This document shows positions 1 through 8,552 of a DNA stretch of 64,000 nucleotides, piece by piece. The stretch's first letter is position 1. The number at the start of each line of letters is the position of its first letter. Location of the stretch: assembly GCA_937958815.1 (NCBI GenBank), contig CALGMR010000009.1, positions 186,001 through 250,000 of the forward strand, read 5' to 3'. The translations under genes and the position numbers were made by a program. Below the pieces are notes generated by a model. The model searched no databases. It was not told where the DNA came from and worked only from the letters and a program-made list of their open reading frames with translations. This DNA comes from an uncultured Rhizobiaceae group bacterium. GTDB taxonomy: Bacteria; Pseudomonadota; Alphaproteobacteria; Rhizobiales; Rhizobiaceae.

Positions 1-740
1 ATGATTTCAGACAAGCCATAGATGTCTACCGCATGCATATCAAAAGCTTGCTCGACCTCTTCGCGCATGGCGTTGGTCCACGGCTCGGCGCCAAAAATTC
101 CCACTTGAAGTGACGTCTCGCGCGGGTCGATTCCTTGTTCTCGGCATTCATCGAGAATCGAGAGCAGGTAAGATGGCGTGACCATGATCGTGGACGGTTT
201 GAAATCATTGATCAGCGTCACCTGTCTTGCGGTCATACCGCCAGACACGGGAACAACGGTGCAGCCCAGTTTCTCGGCTCCATAATGTGCGCCCAAACCG
301 CCAGTGAACAATCCATAGCCATAGGCCACATGAACAATGTCACCCGGTCGCGTGCCTGAAGCGCGCATTGAACGCGCCATAACCGTTGCCCACATATCCA
401 CATCATTGGCGGTGTATCCAACAACTGTGGGCTTACCGGTTGTGCCGGAAGATGCATGAATGCGAGAGACTTGTTCGCGCGGTGTTGCGAACATTCCGAA
501 CGGATAATTGTCGCGCAAGTCGCTTTTCACAGTGAATGGAAATTTCGACAAATCGGACAGTTGTTTGAAATCGTCCGGATGAACACCAGCTTCATCGAAA
601 GACTTTTTATAGTGTGGAACATTGTCATAAGCATGCCGCAAAGACCAAGCCATGCGCTCTGTTTGAAGCGCGGTGATTTCATCGCGCGAAGCGATTTCAA
701 TTGCATCAAGGCTGGACTTTTCAGGAGTTAAATCAAGCAT
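1..740 (-). CDS. paaK: Phenylacetate-CoA ligase PaaK, 3' part beyond the window
   Basis: Activates phenylacetate with ATP and CoA to phenylacetyl-CoA, the first step of the aerobic hybrid pathway. I translated this frame by hand: it is open from an ATG at 740 to the window edge and gives 246 residues, about 57% of a usual ~435-residue PaaK. The adenylate-forming P-loop ASSGTTGKPT is at residues 96-105. Further on, VHVAYGYGLFTGG, VTPSYLLSILDE and the terminal DIYGLSEI are hallmarks of PaaK rather than of other AMP-forming ligases. It is divergent from paaZ, with 155 bp between the start codons and a candidate PaaX operator in that gap. The C-terminal lid domain lies outside the window. Family assignment is secure. 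Confidence 0.95.
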   Translation of the reverse strand, partial: MLDLTPEKSSLDAIEIASRDEITALQTERMAWSLRHAYDNVPHYKKSFDEAGVHPDDFKQLSDLSKFPFTVKSDLRDNYPFGMFATPREQVSRIHASSGTTGKPTVVGYTANDVDMWATVMARSMRASGTRPGDIVHVAYGYGLFTGGLGAHYGAEKLGCTVVPVSGGMTARQVTLINDFKPSTIMVTPSYLLSILDECREQGIDPRETSLQVGIFGAEPWTNAMREEVEQAFDMHAVDIYGLSEI

Positions 741-808
741 GACAATGTTCTCTTGGCTGTTTTTACTTCACTCACTATCCACAAAATTTCATTTTGCGAA
801 AGCCATTA

Positions 809-846
809 TGTTACAAAATTTCACATTTATCGAAATTCGTGTAACA
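809..846. promoter_or_regulatory. Candidate PaaX operator 1 in the paaK/paaZ divergent promoter region
   Basis: A 38-bp imperfect inverted repeat. It begins TGTTACAAAATTTC and ends GAAATTCGTGTAACA, and can be extended by TA on both sides to 807-848. It lies 69 bp from the paaK start and 50 bp from the paaZ start. The same layout recurs at 3765-3802 before paaA. A weak promoter-like pair TTTCAC (819-824) and TAACAT (842-847) with a 17-bp spacer lies inside it, so a bound repressor would block it. Assignment to PaaX is inferred from the paaX gene in the same cluster. Confidence 0.7.
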
Positions 847-895
847 TAAAATTGGATGCTTGTGATCATATTGGTCATGTCCTCGGGAGAATTTT

Positions 896-2926
896 ATGAC
901 TGTCATTGATGTTGCAAGCTTTGCCGCTGGCAAATGGATTCACCCGACCAATGATGCAGCGCGGCCAATAGAAAGCGCCGTCACAGGTGAAATCATCGCT
1001 CGCGCAGGCAGCAGTGAACTCGACTATCAAGCGATGCTTGATCACGCAAAACGGGTTGGTGGTCCTGCGTTGCGCGAGATGACGTTTCACGACCGCGCTC
1101 GCATGTTGAAAGCCATAGCAACCCATTTGAACGATAACCGCAGTGGATTGTATGAATTGGCTTTTACCACCGGGGCCACACTCTCCGATTCCAAAATTGA
1201 TATTGATGGCGGCATCGGCACTATGTTCGTTTACGCTTCAAAGGGGCGGCGTGAACTGCCGGACAGCACGACCTTTCTTGACGGTGATCTGGAACAATTG
1301 TCGCGCAGTGGGACATTCGTTGGTCAACACATTTGTACGCCAAAACTTGGCGTGGGCATTCAAATCAACGCATTCAATTTTCCGGTCTGGGGCATGTTGG
1401 AAAAACTCGCCCCCACATTACTGGCCGGTGTTCCAGCAATTGTAAAACCCGCCACGACCACATGCCACGTGACGGAAGCTTGTGTGCGCTTGATGCTGGA
1501 CAGTGGCTTGTTGCCCGAAGGATCGTTGCAACTCATCACGGGTGGTATCGGAGATTTGTTGGAACGTCTTACTGCCCAAGATGTGGTGAGTTTTACGGGT
1601 TCAGCGCAAACCGCCCTCTTGTTGAAGTCCAACCCCCATCTGTTGAAAAATGCGGTCCCCTTTATTGCAGAACAAGACAGTTTGAACAGTTCAGTCCTAG
1701 GTCCGGATGTGACGGAAAGCGCGCCTGAGTTTGAATTGTTCGTCGATGAAGTTGTTCACGAAATGACCACCAAAGCTGGTCAAAAATGCACTGCTATTCG
1801 CAGGATCATGGCACCGGAAAAACTGGTGCAGCCTGCGTTGGATCAGATTGAAGCACGTTTGGATGCCATACGCATCGGGAACCCATCAGATAAAGACACG
1901 CATATGGGCCCACTTATTTCGCAATCCCAGCGCGATGATGTGATGACAATCGCGACACAATTGGAAGATGAGGGCCGCGCTGTTGGGGCCAATTCTGGAT
2001 TGAATGTGCATGGTGCAGATGCAGCTGCCGGCGCATTTGTAGCACCTATGGTTTATCACTGTGCCGATCCAGACAGTGCAAAGCACATCCACGAATTGGA
2101 AGCGTTTGGGCCTATTTCAACCATCATGCCTTATCGCGATCTTGACCATGCCTGCCAATTGTTGAACCGCGGTGGTGGCAGTCTTGTTGCATCGGTGATT
2201 ACCCACGACCCAAAAGTGGCCCGTCATGTGGCTGTAGGGTCTGCTGCATGGCATGGCCGCATTTATGTGAACGACCGCGTGTCCATGAAAGAAAGTACAG
2301 GTCACGGCTCGCCCCTTCCCCACATGTTGCACGGTGGCCCGGGGCGCGCAGGTGGTGGCGAAGAACTTGGCGGCATTCGCGGCGTCATGCATTATATGCA
2401 GCGCACGGCCATACAGGGTTCACCAGACATCATTTCCGCAATTGGTGAAACATGGGTTCCAAACAGCACCAAGACACCTTGCGAACAACACCCCTTTACC
2501 AAGACATTCCACGAGCTGGAACTGGGTGAAACCTTGGTGAGCGAAAGCAGAGAAATCTCTATCGAAGACATAGAAACATTCGCGCATTTTACAGGTGATA
2601 CTTTTTACGCCCATATGAACGAAGAAGCAGCGAAGGCCAATCCATTCTTTCCCGGCCGTGTCGCACATGGATACCTGCTCTTGTCTTTCGCGGCTGGCTT
2701 GTTTGTCCAGCCCGACCCTGGCCCCGTTCTTGCCAATACAGGTCTTTCAGATCTCAACTTTCAAAAACCCGTGTCAGCAGGAGATAGCATTCGGGTTCAT
2801 CTCACCGTGAAACGCAAAACGCCTCGCAATGAAGAGTACGGCGAAGTGCGTTGGAATGTTGAACTGACCAATCAAAATGACGAAACGGTTGCGACTTATA
2901 TTTTGCACACAATGAATGCGTTTTAG
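896..2926 (+). CDS. paaZ: Bifunctional oxepin-CoA hydrolase / 3-oxo-5,6-dehydrosuberyl-CoA semialdehyde dehydrogenase PaaZ
   Basis: Opens the oxepin-CoA ring and oxidises the resulting aldehyde to 3-oxo-5,6-dehydrosuberyl-CoA in phenylacetate breakdown. It has 676 residues, close to E. coli PaaZ. The N-terminal aldehyde dehydrogenase domain (about 1-530) has NAFNFPVWG at 158-166, general base Glu259 and nucleophile Cys298 in AGQKCTAIRR. The C-terminal MaoC-like hotdog hydratase (about 545-676) has Asp568 and His573 in GDTFYAH, followed by PGRVAHGYL. Both catalytic sets are intact, so both activities are expected. A GGGAG ribosome-binding site at 885-889 supports the ATG at 896. paaX follows after 2 bp, so the two are almost certainly cotranscribed. 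Confidence 0.96.
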   Translation: MTVIDVASFAAGKWIHPTNDAARPIESAVTGEIIARAGSSELDYQAMLDHAKRVGGPALREMTFHDRARMLKAIATHLNDNRSGLYELAFTTGATLSDSKIDIDGGIGTMFVYASKGRRELPDSTTFLDGDLEQLSRSGTFVGQHICTPKLGVGIQINAFNFPVWGMLEKLAPTLLAGVPAIVKPATTTCHVTEACVRLMLDSGLLPEGSLQLITGGIGDLLERLTAQDVVSFTGSAQTALLLKSNPHLLKNAVPFIAEQDSLNSSVLGPDVTESAPEFELFVDEVVHEMTTKAGQKCTAIRRIMAPEKLVQPALDQIEARLDAIRIGNPSDKDTHMGPLISQSQRDDVMTIATQLEDEGRAVGANSGLNVHGADAAAGAFVAPMVYHCADPDSAKHIHELEAFGPISTIMPYRDLDHACQLLNRGGGSLVASVITHDPKVARHVAVGSAAWHGRIYVNDRVSMKESTGHGSPLPHMLHGGPGRAGGGEELGGIRGVMHYMQRTAIQGSPDIISAIGETWVPNSTKTPCEQHPFTKTFHELELGETLVSESREISIEDIETFAHFTGDTFYAHMNEEAAKANPFFPGRVAHGYLLLSFAAGLFVQPDPGPVLANTGLSDLNFQKPVSAGDSIRVHLTVKRKTPRNEEYGEVRWNVELTNQNDETVATYILHTMNAF

Positions 2927-2928
2927 AA

Positions 2929-3753
2929 ATGTCCGTTTCCTTTGAAAGCGTATTGAAGCAGGCACAAGCGCGACGAAAACTGCGCGTTTGGTCTTTGATC
3001 ATGACTTTCTTTGGTGATGCCATTGTCCCGCGCGGCGGAGCAGTATCAGCCCAAACCATCCAATTGGTGATGAAGCAATTTCACATTTCGCCTGGCGCGG
3101 TACGGACGGCGTTTTCAAGATTGACCAATGACGGGTGGGTCATTCGGGAAAAATACGGGCGCAACAGTTTTTATCGGTTGTCAGAAACGGGATACGACCC
3201 TTTCGCAAAAGCAAGTGAGCGCATTTATGCGGCACCTTTTGAAGAAACGCCAAATGAGCGATTGGTCATCGCCATCGCGCCCAACGCACTTGGAGACACC
3301 AAGGCGACAAAAACGCACTCTGCCGCGCCTAGCATTCAACTTTTTGATCCGGATCATCCCGATATTGCTGAACGGATATCACAAAACTGGTTCGTGATGG
3401 ATGCTGAACCCCGTTCTGTTCCAGATTGGCTTCATGCTGAACTGATGCCACAAGAGCTTGCCGATGCTTTTGATGAACTTACGCGACAGTTTGAACATGT
3501 GGATGTCAGTTCGCCCATTGAAGCAATAGCGGTGCGCACATTGCTCATTCACGAATGGCGACGTTTTCTTCTGCGAACACCTACCATTCCAAATGGCATA
3601 TTGCCGAACAATGCCCCTATTCGACAGTGTCGTAGACAGGTGAAAAAAACCTACCAAGACTGTCTGGAGCTATCAGAACAATGGCTCACCCATTATGGAG
3701 AAGGGCCGAATGGCTCTTTGCCAGAACCACAAAACTTGCGCGACCGATTCTAG
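2929..3753 (+). CDS. paaX: Phenylacetic acid degradation repressor PaaX
   Basis: GntR-like transcriptional repressor of the paa genes; in characterised PaaX proteins phenylacetyl-CoA releases it from DNA. It has 274 residues, slightly shorter than the ~300-316 of well-known members. The N-terminal winged helix (about 15-95) contains ISPGAVRTAFSRLTNDGWV and YRLSETG, both typical of PaaX. The C-terminal ligand domain ends in a conserved-looking segment with RDRF as the last residues. It starts 2 bp after paaZ and precedes operator 2 and paaA. If the operator assignment is right, PaaX represses paaK, paaZ-paaX (itself) and paaABCDE. Confidence 0.92.
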   Translation: MSVSFESVLKQAQARRKLRVWSLIMTFFGDAIVPRGGAVSAQTIQLVMKQFHISPGAVRTAFSRLTNDGWVIREKYGRNSFYRLSETGYDPFAKASERIYAAPFEETPNERLVIAIAPNALGDTKATKTHSAAPSIQLFDPDHPDIAERISQNWFVMDAEPRSVPDWLHAELMPQELADAFDELTRQFEHVDVSSPIEAIAVRTLLIHEWRRFLLRTPTIPNGILPNNAPIRQCRRQVKKTYQDCLELSEQWLTHYGEGPNGSLPEPQNLRDRF

Positions 3754-3764
3754 CGGAAACAATG

Positions 3765-3802
3765 TGTTACAAGATTTGCATTTTTTGCAAAATTCTGTAA
3801 CA
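3765..3802. promoter_or_regulatory. Candidate PaaX operator 2 upstream of paaA
   Basis: A 38-bp imperfect inverted repeat beginning TGTTACAAGATTTGC and ending GCAAAATTCTGTAACA. It has the same total length and the same outer TGTTACAA/TGTAACA ends as the copy at 809-846. It sits 12 bp after the paaX stop and 24 bp before the paaA start. A weak TTTGCA (3775-3780), 17-bp spacer, TAACAT (3798-3803) promoter-like pair falls inside it at the same offsets as in operator 1. This gives paaABCDE its own regulated promoter. Confidence 0.7.
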
Positions 3803-3826
3803 TAAAAGATAACAGGAGGTTTCGCT

Positions 3827-4834
3827 ATGTATTCACAAGGTCTCATTGGTGCAGACGATAAGCCCGTCGAAGACGATGCTTTTATCGCTGCATTTCAAGC
3901 CCGCATTGATGCTGAAGAAAAGATTGAACCGAATGACCCGATGCCAGAAGCGTATCGTAAAACGCTGGTGCGCCAAATTGGTCAACACGCCCATTCTGAA
4001 ATTGTCGGCATGTTGCCGGAGGGCAACTGGATCACGCGTGCCCCGACTCTCAGACGTAAATTGGCGCTTCTTGCAAAAGTTCAAGACGAAGGCGGTCACG
4101 GTCTATATCTGTATTCGGCTGCAGAAACCCTTGGTGTTTCGCGCGAACAAATGACCGAAGAATTACTGAGTGGCAAAGCCAAATACTCGTCTATCTTCAA
4201 CTATCCCACACCAACCTGGGCCGACATTGGTGCCATTGGTTGGCTGGTTGATGGCGCAGCCATTATGAACCAGGTGCCATTGTGTCGTTGTTCATTTGGC
4301 CCCTATGCCCGCGCCATGGTGCGTGTGTGCCGTGAGGAGAGTTTTCACCAGCGCCAAGGTTATGAATTGATGATGGCGCTTGCTGAAGGGTCTGATAAGC
4401 AAAGGGAGATGGCTCAGGATGCATTGAACAGGTGGTGGTGGCCATCACTCATGATGTTTGGGCCCCATGACAGTGATTCCACAAACAGCGACCAGTCGAT
4501 GCAATGGAAGATCAAACGCTTCACCAATGATGAACTGCGTCAAAAATTTGTCGATGCAACCGTTGTTCAAGCGGAGAAAATTGGACTCACCATTCCCGAT
4601 CCAGATTTGAAATGGAACCCTGAGAAGAACGATGGCGAAGGCGGGTATGACTTTGGACCCATTGATTGGGATGAATTCTGGCGCGTTGTGAAGGGCGGTG
4701 GCCCGATGAACAGAGACCGTATTGCTGCACGCAAAAAAGCATGGGACGAAGGCGCTTGGGTTCGTGAAGCTGCGAATGCATTTGCGGAAAAACAGGCACA
4801 ACGCGCTGATGCGGCAACAGTGGCAGCCGAATAA
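3827..4834 (+). CDS. paaA: Phenylacetyl-CoA 1,2-epoxidase catalytic subunit PaaA
   Basis: Di-iron catalytic subunit of the multicomponent monooxygenase that forms ring-1,2-epoxyphenylacetyl-CoA. It has 335 residues. Ferritin-like helices carry the carboxylate/His iron-ligand motifs: HSEIVG (Glu58), KVQDEGGHG (Glu88, His91) and [11 protein letters not shown] (Glu170/171, His174). The tail [20 protein letters not shown] is a family signature. A strong AGGAGGT site at 3814-3820 fixes the ATG at 3827. Its stop codon shares one base with the paaB start, which indicates translational coupling within paaABCDE. Confidence 0.97.
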   Translation: MYSQGLIGADDKPVEDDAFIAAFQARIDAEEKIEPNDPMPEAYRKTLVRQIGQHAHSEIVGMLPEGNWITRAPTLRRKLALLAKVQDEGGHGLYLYSAAETLGVSREQMTEELLSGKAKYSSIFNYPTPTWADIGAIGWLVDGAAIMNQVPLCRCSFGPYARAMVRVCREESFHQRQGYELMMALAEGSDKQREMAQDALNRWWWPSLMMFGPHDSDSTNSDQSMQWKIKRFTNDELRQKFVDATVVQAEKIGLTIPDPDLKWNPEKNDGEGGYDFGPIDWDEFWRVVKGGGPMNRDRIAARKKAWDEGAWVREAANAFAEKQAQRADAATVAAE

Positions 4835-5121
4835 TGAGCATTGAAACGACACCACTTTGGGAAGTGTTCATCCGCTCACGCAATGGATTAAACCACAAGC
4901 ATGTGGGCAGTCTGCATGCAGCTGACAGCAATTTAGCGGTTCAATCTGCACGTGACGTTTACACCCGCCGTGAAGAAGGCAATTCAATTTGGGTTGTTCG
5001 CTCAGACCAAATCATCGCATCTGATCCCGATCGTTCTGGCGAAAACTTCGAACCGGCAGCCGACAAAATATATCGCCATCCCAGTTTTTATGACATTCCT
5101 GACGACGTGGGGCACATGTGA
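4834..5121 (+). CDS. paaB: Phenylacetyl-CoA 1,2-epoxidase subunit PaaB
   Basis: Small bridging subunit of the PaaABCE epoxidase complex. It has 95 residues, the family norm. WEVFIRSRNGLNHKHVGSLH at the N-terminus and the following ARDVYTRREEGNSIWVV stretch are characteristic. The ATG overlaps the paaA stop by one base, and its own stop overlaps the paaC start, so dosage is coupled to its partners. No catalytic residues are expected: in known complexes it links the PaaA-PaaC heterodimers. Confidence 0.95.
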   Translation: MSIETTPLWEVFIRSRNGLNHKHVGSLHAADSNLAVQSARDVYTRREEGNSIWVVRSDQIIASDPDRSGENFEPAADKIYRHPSFYDIPDDVGHM

Positions 5122-5879
5122 TGGAGGACAAAACACCGTTTATCAACGTTCTCATTTCCCTTGGTGATGACCATCTCATTCTCGGGCATCGACTTTCAGA
5201 ATGGTGTGGCCACGCGCCTATGTTGGAAGAAGATTTATCGATGCCCAATATGGCGCTCGATCTCCTGGGCCAAGCGCGTAATCTTTATGGCTATGCTGTT
5301 GAACTTGAAGCCAAAGGGCGCACCGAAGACGATGTTGCTTTTTTGCGCTCCGACCGCGAATACAAAAACATACTGATGGTCGAACGCCCCAACGGTGACT
5401 TCGCCCACACAATTCTACGGCAGTTTTATTTTGCCGCATATATGAAGTTGTTTTGGGAAAGCGTGCTGAAGAATGGCGATGGGCGTTTGCAAGAATTTGC
5501 AGCAAAAGCGTCCAAGGAACTTGCCTACCACATCCGCCATTGCGGTGAATGGGTTGTGCGGTTGGGCGATGGCACCGAGGAAAGTGCCGCACGTATGAAA
5601 GCCGCTGTGGACGCGTTGCATCCATACACAAACGAGTTGTTCGACGTCACCCCAGATTTTCAGCATTGCATTGACGGGGGATTGCTCCCTGAACCTGCAA
5701 CCCTGCGGGCCGATTGGGATGCCAGTGTAGAACAGGTGTTCCAGCAAGCGTTTCTTTCGGTGCCAGAAGTCCCATTCCCCCAAACAGGTGGACGCACAGG
5801 ACATCACACGGAAGCTTTCGGCCACTTATTGTCTGAACTGCAATATATGCAACGCGCTTATCCGGGGCTTACATGGTAG
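5118..5879 (+). CDS. paaC: Phenylacetyl-CoA 1,2-epoxidase structural subunit PaaC
   Basis: Ferritin-fold partner of PaaA that stabilises the epoxidase and lacks a productive iron site in known complexes. It has 253 residues from a GTG at 5118, which overlaps the paaB stop by 4 bp (GTGA); an ATG at 5121 is the alternative start and removes one residue. Recognisable segments are LGDDHLILGHRLSEWCGHAP near the N-terminus, LGQARNLYGYA, AKELAYH-type helix and HTEAFGHLLSELQYMQRAYP at the C-terminus. The 3' end overlaps paaD by 7 bp. Confidence 0.95.
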   Translation: MMEDKTPFINVLISLGDDHLILGHRLSEWCGHAPMLEEDLSMPNMALDLLGQARNLYGYAVELEAKGRTEDDVAFLRSDREYKNILMVERPNGDFAHTILRQFYFAAYMKLFWESVLKNGDGRLQEFAAKASKELAYHIRHCGEWVVRLGDGTEESAARMKAAVDALHPYTNELFDVTPDFQHCIDGGLLPEPATLRADWDASVEQVFQQAFLSVPEVPFPQTGGRTGHHTEAFGHLLSELQYMQRAYPGLTW

Positions 5880-6373
5880 CGCAGGCTGTTGTTGATTTTG
5901 AGCAGCAGCGGGCATGGGCGGTTGCTGCTGGGGTTCTTGACCCTGAAGTGCCCTGCGTCACAGTGGCTGATCTCGGCATTTTGCGCAGCGTGCATATGGA
6001 AGACAATATTGCTGTAGCGAAACTCACGCCCACATATTCAGGGTGCCCTGCAGTCTTAGCCATAGAACTTGCTGTGGAGACCGCCTTGCTGGAAGCTGGG
6101 TTCGAGCCCCGCATTGAACGGGTGTTGTCTCCTGCGTGGACAACAGACTGGATAACCGAAGATGGGCGCAAAAAGCTGCGCGAGTATGGAATCGCTCCAC
6201 CAGTTGACGGCAGCGCGTCCAAGCTTTCCCTGTTCGGGAATGTAGAGGTCGCCTGCCCGCGTTGCGCGTCTGCGAACACCGAGAAACTATCAGAATTTGG
6301 CTCAACGGCCTGTAAAGCACATTACCGTTGCAAATCATGCAGCGAGCCATTCGATTATTTTAAGTGCATCTGA
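5873..6373 (+). CDS. paaD: Phenylacetate epoxidase maturation subunit PaaD
   Basis: Accessory protein required for an active epoxidase; thought to act in iron-sulfur or di-iron assembly for the complex. It has 166 residues. An N-terminal MIP18/DUF59 domain (about 8-100) contains DPEVPCVTVADLGI and LTPTYSGCPA. The C-terminal zinc ribbon-like tail carries Cys128, Cys131, Cys147, Cys153, Cys156 and Cys165 (CPRC, then CKSC). The ATG at 5873 lies inside the 3' end of paaC, and the stop is 4 bp before the most likely paaE start. Confidence 0.94.
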   Translation: MVAQAVVDFEQQRAWAVAAGVLDPEVPCVTVADLGILRSVHMEDNIAVAKLTPTYSGCPAVLAIELAVETALLEAGFEPRIERVLSPAWTTDWITEDGRKKLREYGIAPPVDGSASKLSLFGNVEVACPRCASANTEKLSEFGSTACKAHYRCKSCSEPFDYFKCI

Positions 6374-6377
6374 AATT

Positions 6378-7448
6378 ATGAGCCGCAACACTTTCCTCGA
6401 TTTGACGATCTCCAACGTGCGCCCTCTGACGGATCAATCTGTTTGCGTTTCTTTTGACGTGCCTGTTGATCTCAAACCACTGTTTGAATTTCTACCGGGT
6501 CAATATTTAACCTTGCGCGACACGATTAATGGCGAAGATGTGCGGCGGTCCTATTCCATTTGCTCCTCTTCCAATAACGGTGTTTTGGAGGTCGGCGTGA
6601 AACATGTGCCAGACGGTGTTTTCTCCAGTCGGGCAATGAAACTGACTGCAGGGGAGACTCTTTCCGTCATGCCCCCTCAAGGGCGTTTTACCGCAGAGCT
6701 CGGCGGCATAAACCACTATTTGCTCATCGCCGCAGGATCAGGGATTACGCCCTGTCTCTCCATCGCAACCTCCGTGTTAGAAGCTGAAAGCGAAAGCCAA
6801 ATCACACTGGTTTATGGCAACCAATCAAGCGCAAGCATCATGTTCAAGGCAGAGTTGAACGCCCTCAAAGATCGCTACACTGACCGCCTTCAAGTTTTTC
6901 ATGTTTTGAGCCGTGAACAACAGGACATTGAACTGACCAATGGTCGAATTGATGGCGACAAAATCAAAGCTTTCTTCAAGTCGGGATTGATTTTGGATCG
7001 GGCCATCGATGGAACGTATATTTGCGGTCCTGAAGACATGATCAAAGGCGTGTCCAGCGCATTGATTGATCTTGGAATTTCAAAGTCTGAAATACACTTT
7101 GAATTGTTTACAACTGCCAAGAGCGAGAAAAAGCGCAAGAAAGTGTCCCAAACACCTGTGGCAGACACGACCGAAGTTTCCATCACCCTGGATGGAACAA
7201 CGCGCGTGTTCGGCCTCGACCATGACAACGAAACTGTCTTGGCGGCTGCGCAGCGCGCTGGCCTCGACCTTCCATTTTCATGTGAAGGCGGAATGTGTTG
7301 CACGTGTCGGTGCAAAATCGTTAGTGGCGAAGCACAAATGGACGTGAACTATTCCCTGCAGGATTGGGAAGTGGAAGCGGGCTATACGCTTGCTTGCCAA
7401 GCACGCCCTACGGGCAACAATCTCGCGCTTGATTTTGATGACGCCTAG
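6378..7448 (+). CDS. paaE: Phenylacetyl-CoA epoxidase reductase PaaE
   Basis: Flavin and [2Fe-2S] reductase that passes electrons from NADPH to the PaaA di-iron centre. It has 356 residues from the ATG at 6378, 4 bp after the paaD stop. A longer in-frame start at 6297 would lie inside paaD and adds 27 residues unlike the family. The FAD domain has RRSYSICSS, the nucleotide domain has AAGSGITPCLSI, and the plant-type ferredoxin domain has Cys302, Cys307, Cys310 and Cys340 (C-x4-C-x2-C-x29-C). Last gene of the paa run; its stop overlaps the convergent hemC stop by 4 bp. Confidence 0.95.
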   Translation: MSRNTFLDLTISNVRPLTDQSVCVSFDVPVDLKPLFEFLPGQYLTLRDTINGEDVRRSYSICSSSNNGVLEVGVKHVPDGVFSSRAMKLTAGETLSVMPPQGRFTAELGGINHYLLIAAGSGITPCLSIATSVLEAESESQITLVYGNQSSASIMFKAELNALKDRYTDRLQVFHVLSREQQDIELTNGRIDGDKIKAFFKSGLILDRAIDGTYICGPEDMIKGVSSALIDLGISKSEIHFELFTTAKSEKKRKKVSQTPVADTTEVSITLDGTTRVFGLDHDNETVLAAAQRAGLDLPFSCEGGMCCTCRCKIVSGEAQMDVNYSLQDWEVEAGYTLACQARPTGNNLALDFDDA

Positions 7449-8419
7449 AGCTTCGTCTCGGCAATAATTTTGGACGCACCTTTTTCCATGAGCGCCAGAC
7501 CGACGGAGCGGCCAAGCTCACGAGGATAAGCAGCATCAGCCTCTTGCTCATGGCGAATGATTGTATTGCCGTCCAATGACATTACAGCTGATTGCATGAG
7601 CATCCTGCCATTTTCAATCGTCGCATGGGCAGCAATCGGCGAATTGCAGTGACCATCCAACACCCACAAAATTTCACGTTCGGCCTCTGCGCAGGCGCGC
7701 GCATCGGCGTCATCAATTTTTGCAAGCAAGGCCCGTGTTTCCCAATCTGTTGATGAACACTCAACCGCGACAATCCCCTGCCCCACAGCCGGCAGCATTT
7801 CGGAAGTCGCAAAACTGTAAGAAATCCGATCTGAGACCCCCACACGCGCCATGCCAGATGTGGCCAACATGATGGCATCGGCAGGCTCTGTTTCGCTGCC
7901 ATCTATCAGTTTTTGGGGAATGCCATTGTCCAATTTGTGGATGCGCGTATCAGCTGCCCCACGAAAATGCACAATCTCCATCATAGGAAATATGGCTTTG
8001 ATCAAAGCCGCACGTCGCACAGAATTTGTGCCCAGACGAAAGCCTTTCCCTTGTGTTTTTTTCAAGTCCTCTAGGTCTAGTCCCGGGCGCAATACGATTG
8101 AATCGGTCGGATCGTCTCGTTTTAAATATGCACCGATGACAAGATCGGGCGTTTCTTCATTTCCGGGCATATCTTTCAAAGAATGCATGGCGCACTGGGT
8201 TTTACCTGTGACAACATCCGCTCGCACTTCAGCAACAAAGGCACCACCCTTTCCGCCGTGGCGGTCTAACCTGCTTACTTGGTCACGGTCGCCAGTTGGC
8301 TCGTTTTCCGCAATGCCATATTCGCGATCTGGTTCTACTGAACGCAACAGATCAATCACATGATTGGTCTGCGCAAGCGCCATCTTACTTTTGCGCGTTG
8401 CCACCAAAAAATTTTTCAC
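7445..8419 (-). CDS. hemC: Hydroxymethylbilane synthase (porphobilinogen deaminase), divergent
   Basis: Polymerises four porphobilinogen units to hydroxymethylbilane in tetrapyrrole synthesis. It has 324 residues. Conserved elements are HSLKDMP (79-85, with catalytic Asp83), GTNSVRRAALI, FRGAADTRI, AVGQGIVAVE and GHCNSPIA, whose Cys258 would bind the dipyrromethane cofactor. It is noticeably divergent: TRKSKMALAQ replaces the usual TRxSPLALxQ, and GGKGGAFVAEVRADVV replaces GGKGLFxKELE. No hemD or other haem gene is adjacent. The gene is monocistronic here and converges on paaE. A housekeeping enzyme or a second paralogue are both possible. Confidence 0.88.
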   Translation of the reverse strand: MKNFLVATRKSKMALAQTNHVIDLLRSVEPDREYGIAENEPTGDRDQVSRLDRHGGKGGAFVAEVRADVVTGKTQCAMHSLKDMPGNEETPDLVIGAYLKRDDPTDSIVLRPGLDLEDLKKTQGKGFRLGTNSVRRAALIKAIFPMMEIVHFRGAADTRIHKLDNGIPQKLIDGSETEPADAIMLATSGMARVGVSDRISYSFATSEMLPAVGQGIVAVECSSTDWETRALLAKIDDADARACAEAEREILWVLDGHCNSPIAAHATIENGRMLMQSAVMSLDGNTIIRHEQEADAAYPRELGRSVGLALMEKGASKIIAETKL

Positions 8420-8511
8420 TCGTGTCTCCGCGGTGTCGCTCTATCAATATGCTATATCTATCTTAGCATTGTAGATATTCACCGCGAAGGTCAATTGATT
8501 CTCCATGTGTG

Positions 8512-8527
8512 ACACTCAACTGAGTGT
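8512..8527. promoter_or_regulatory. 16-bp perfect dyad upstream of hemC
   Basis: ACACTCAACTGAGTGT is a perfect palindrome with 7-bp arms and a 2-bp centre. It lies 93 bp upstream of the hemC start and 26 bp beyond the xylA stop. The loop is too short for a useful RNA hairpin, so a DNA-binding site for hemC control is the likelier reading. TTGACC and TACAAT-like hexamers lie between it and hemC on the minus strand, but only 15 bp apart. No regulator can be named. Confidence 0.35.
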
Positions 8528-8552
8528 GGATGGTTCGGATTGCAGTGCTAAT

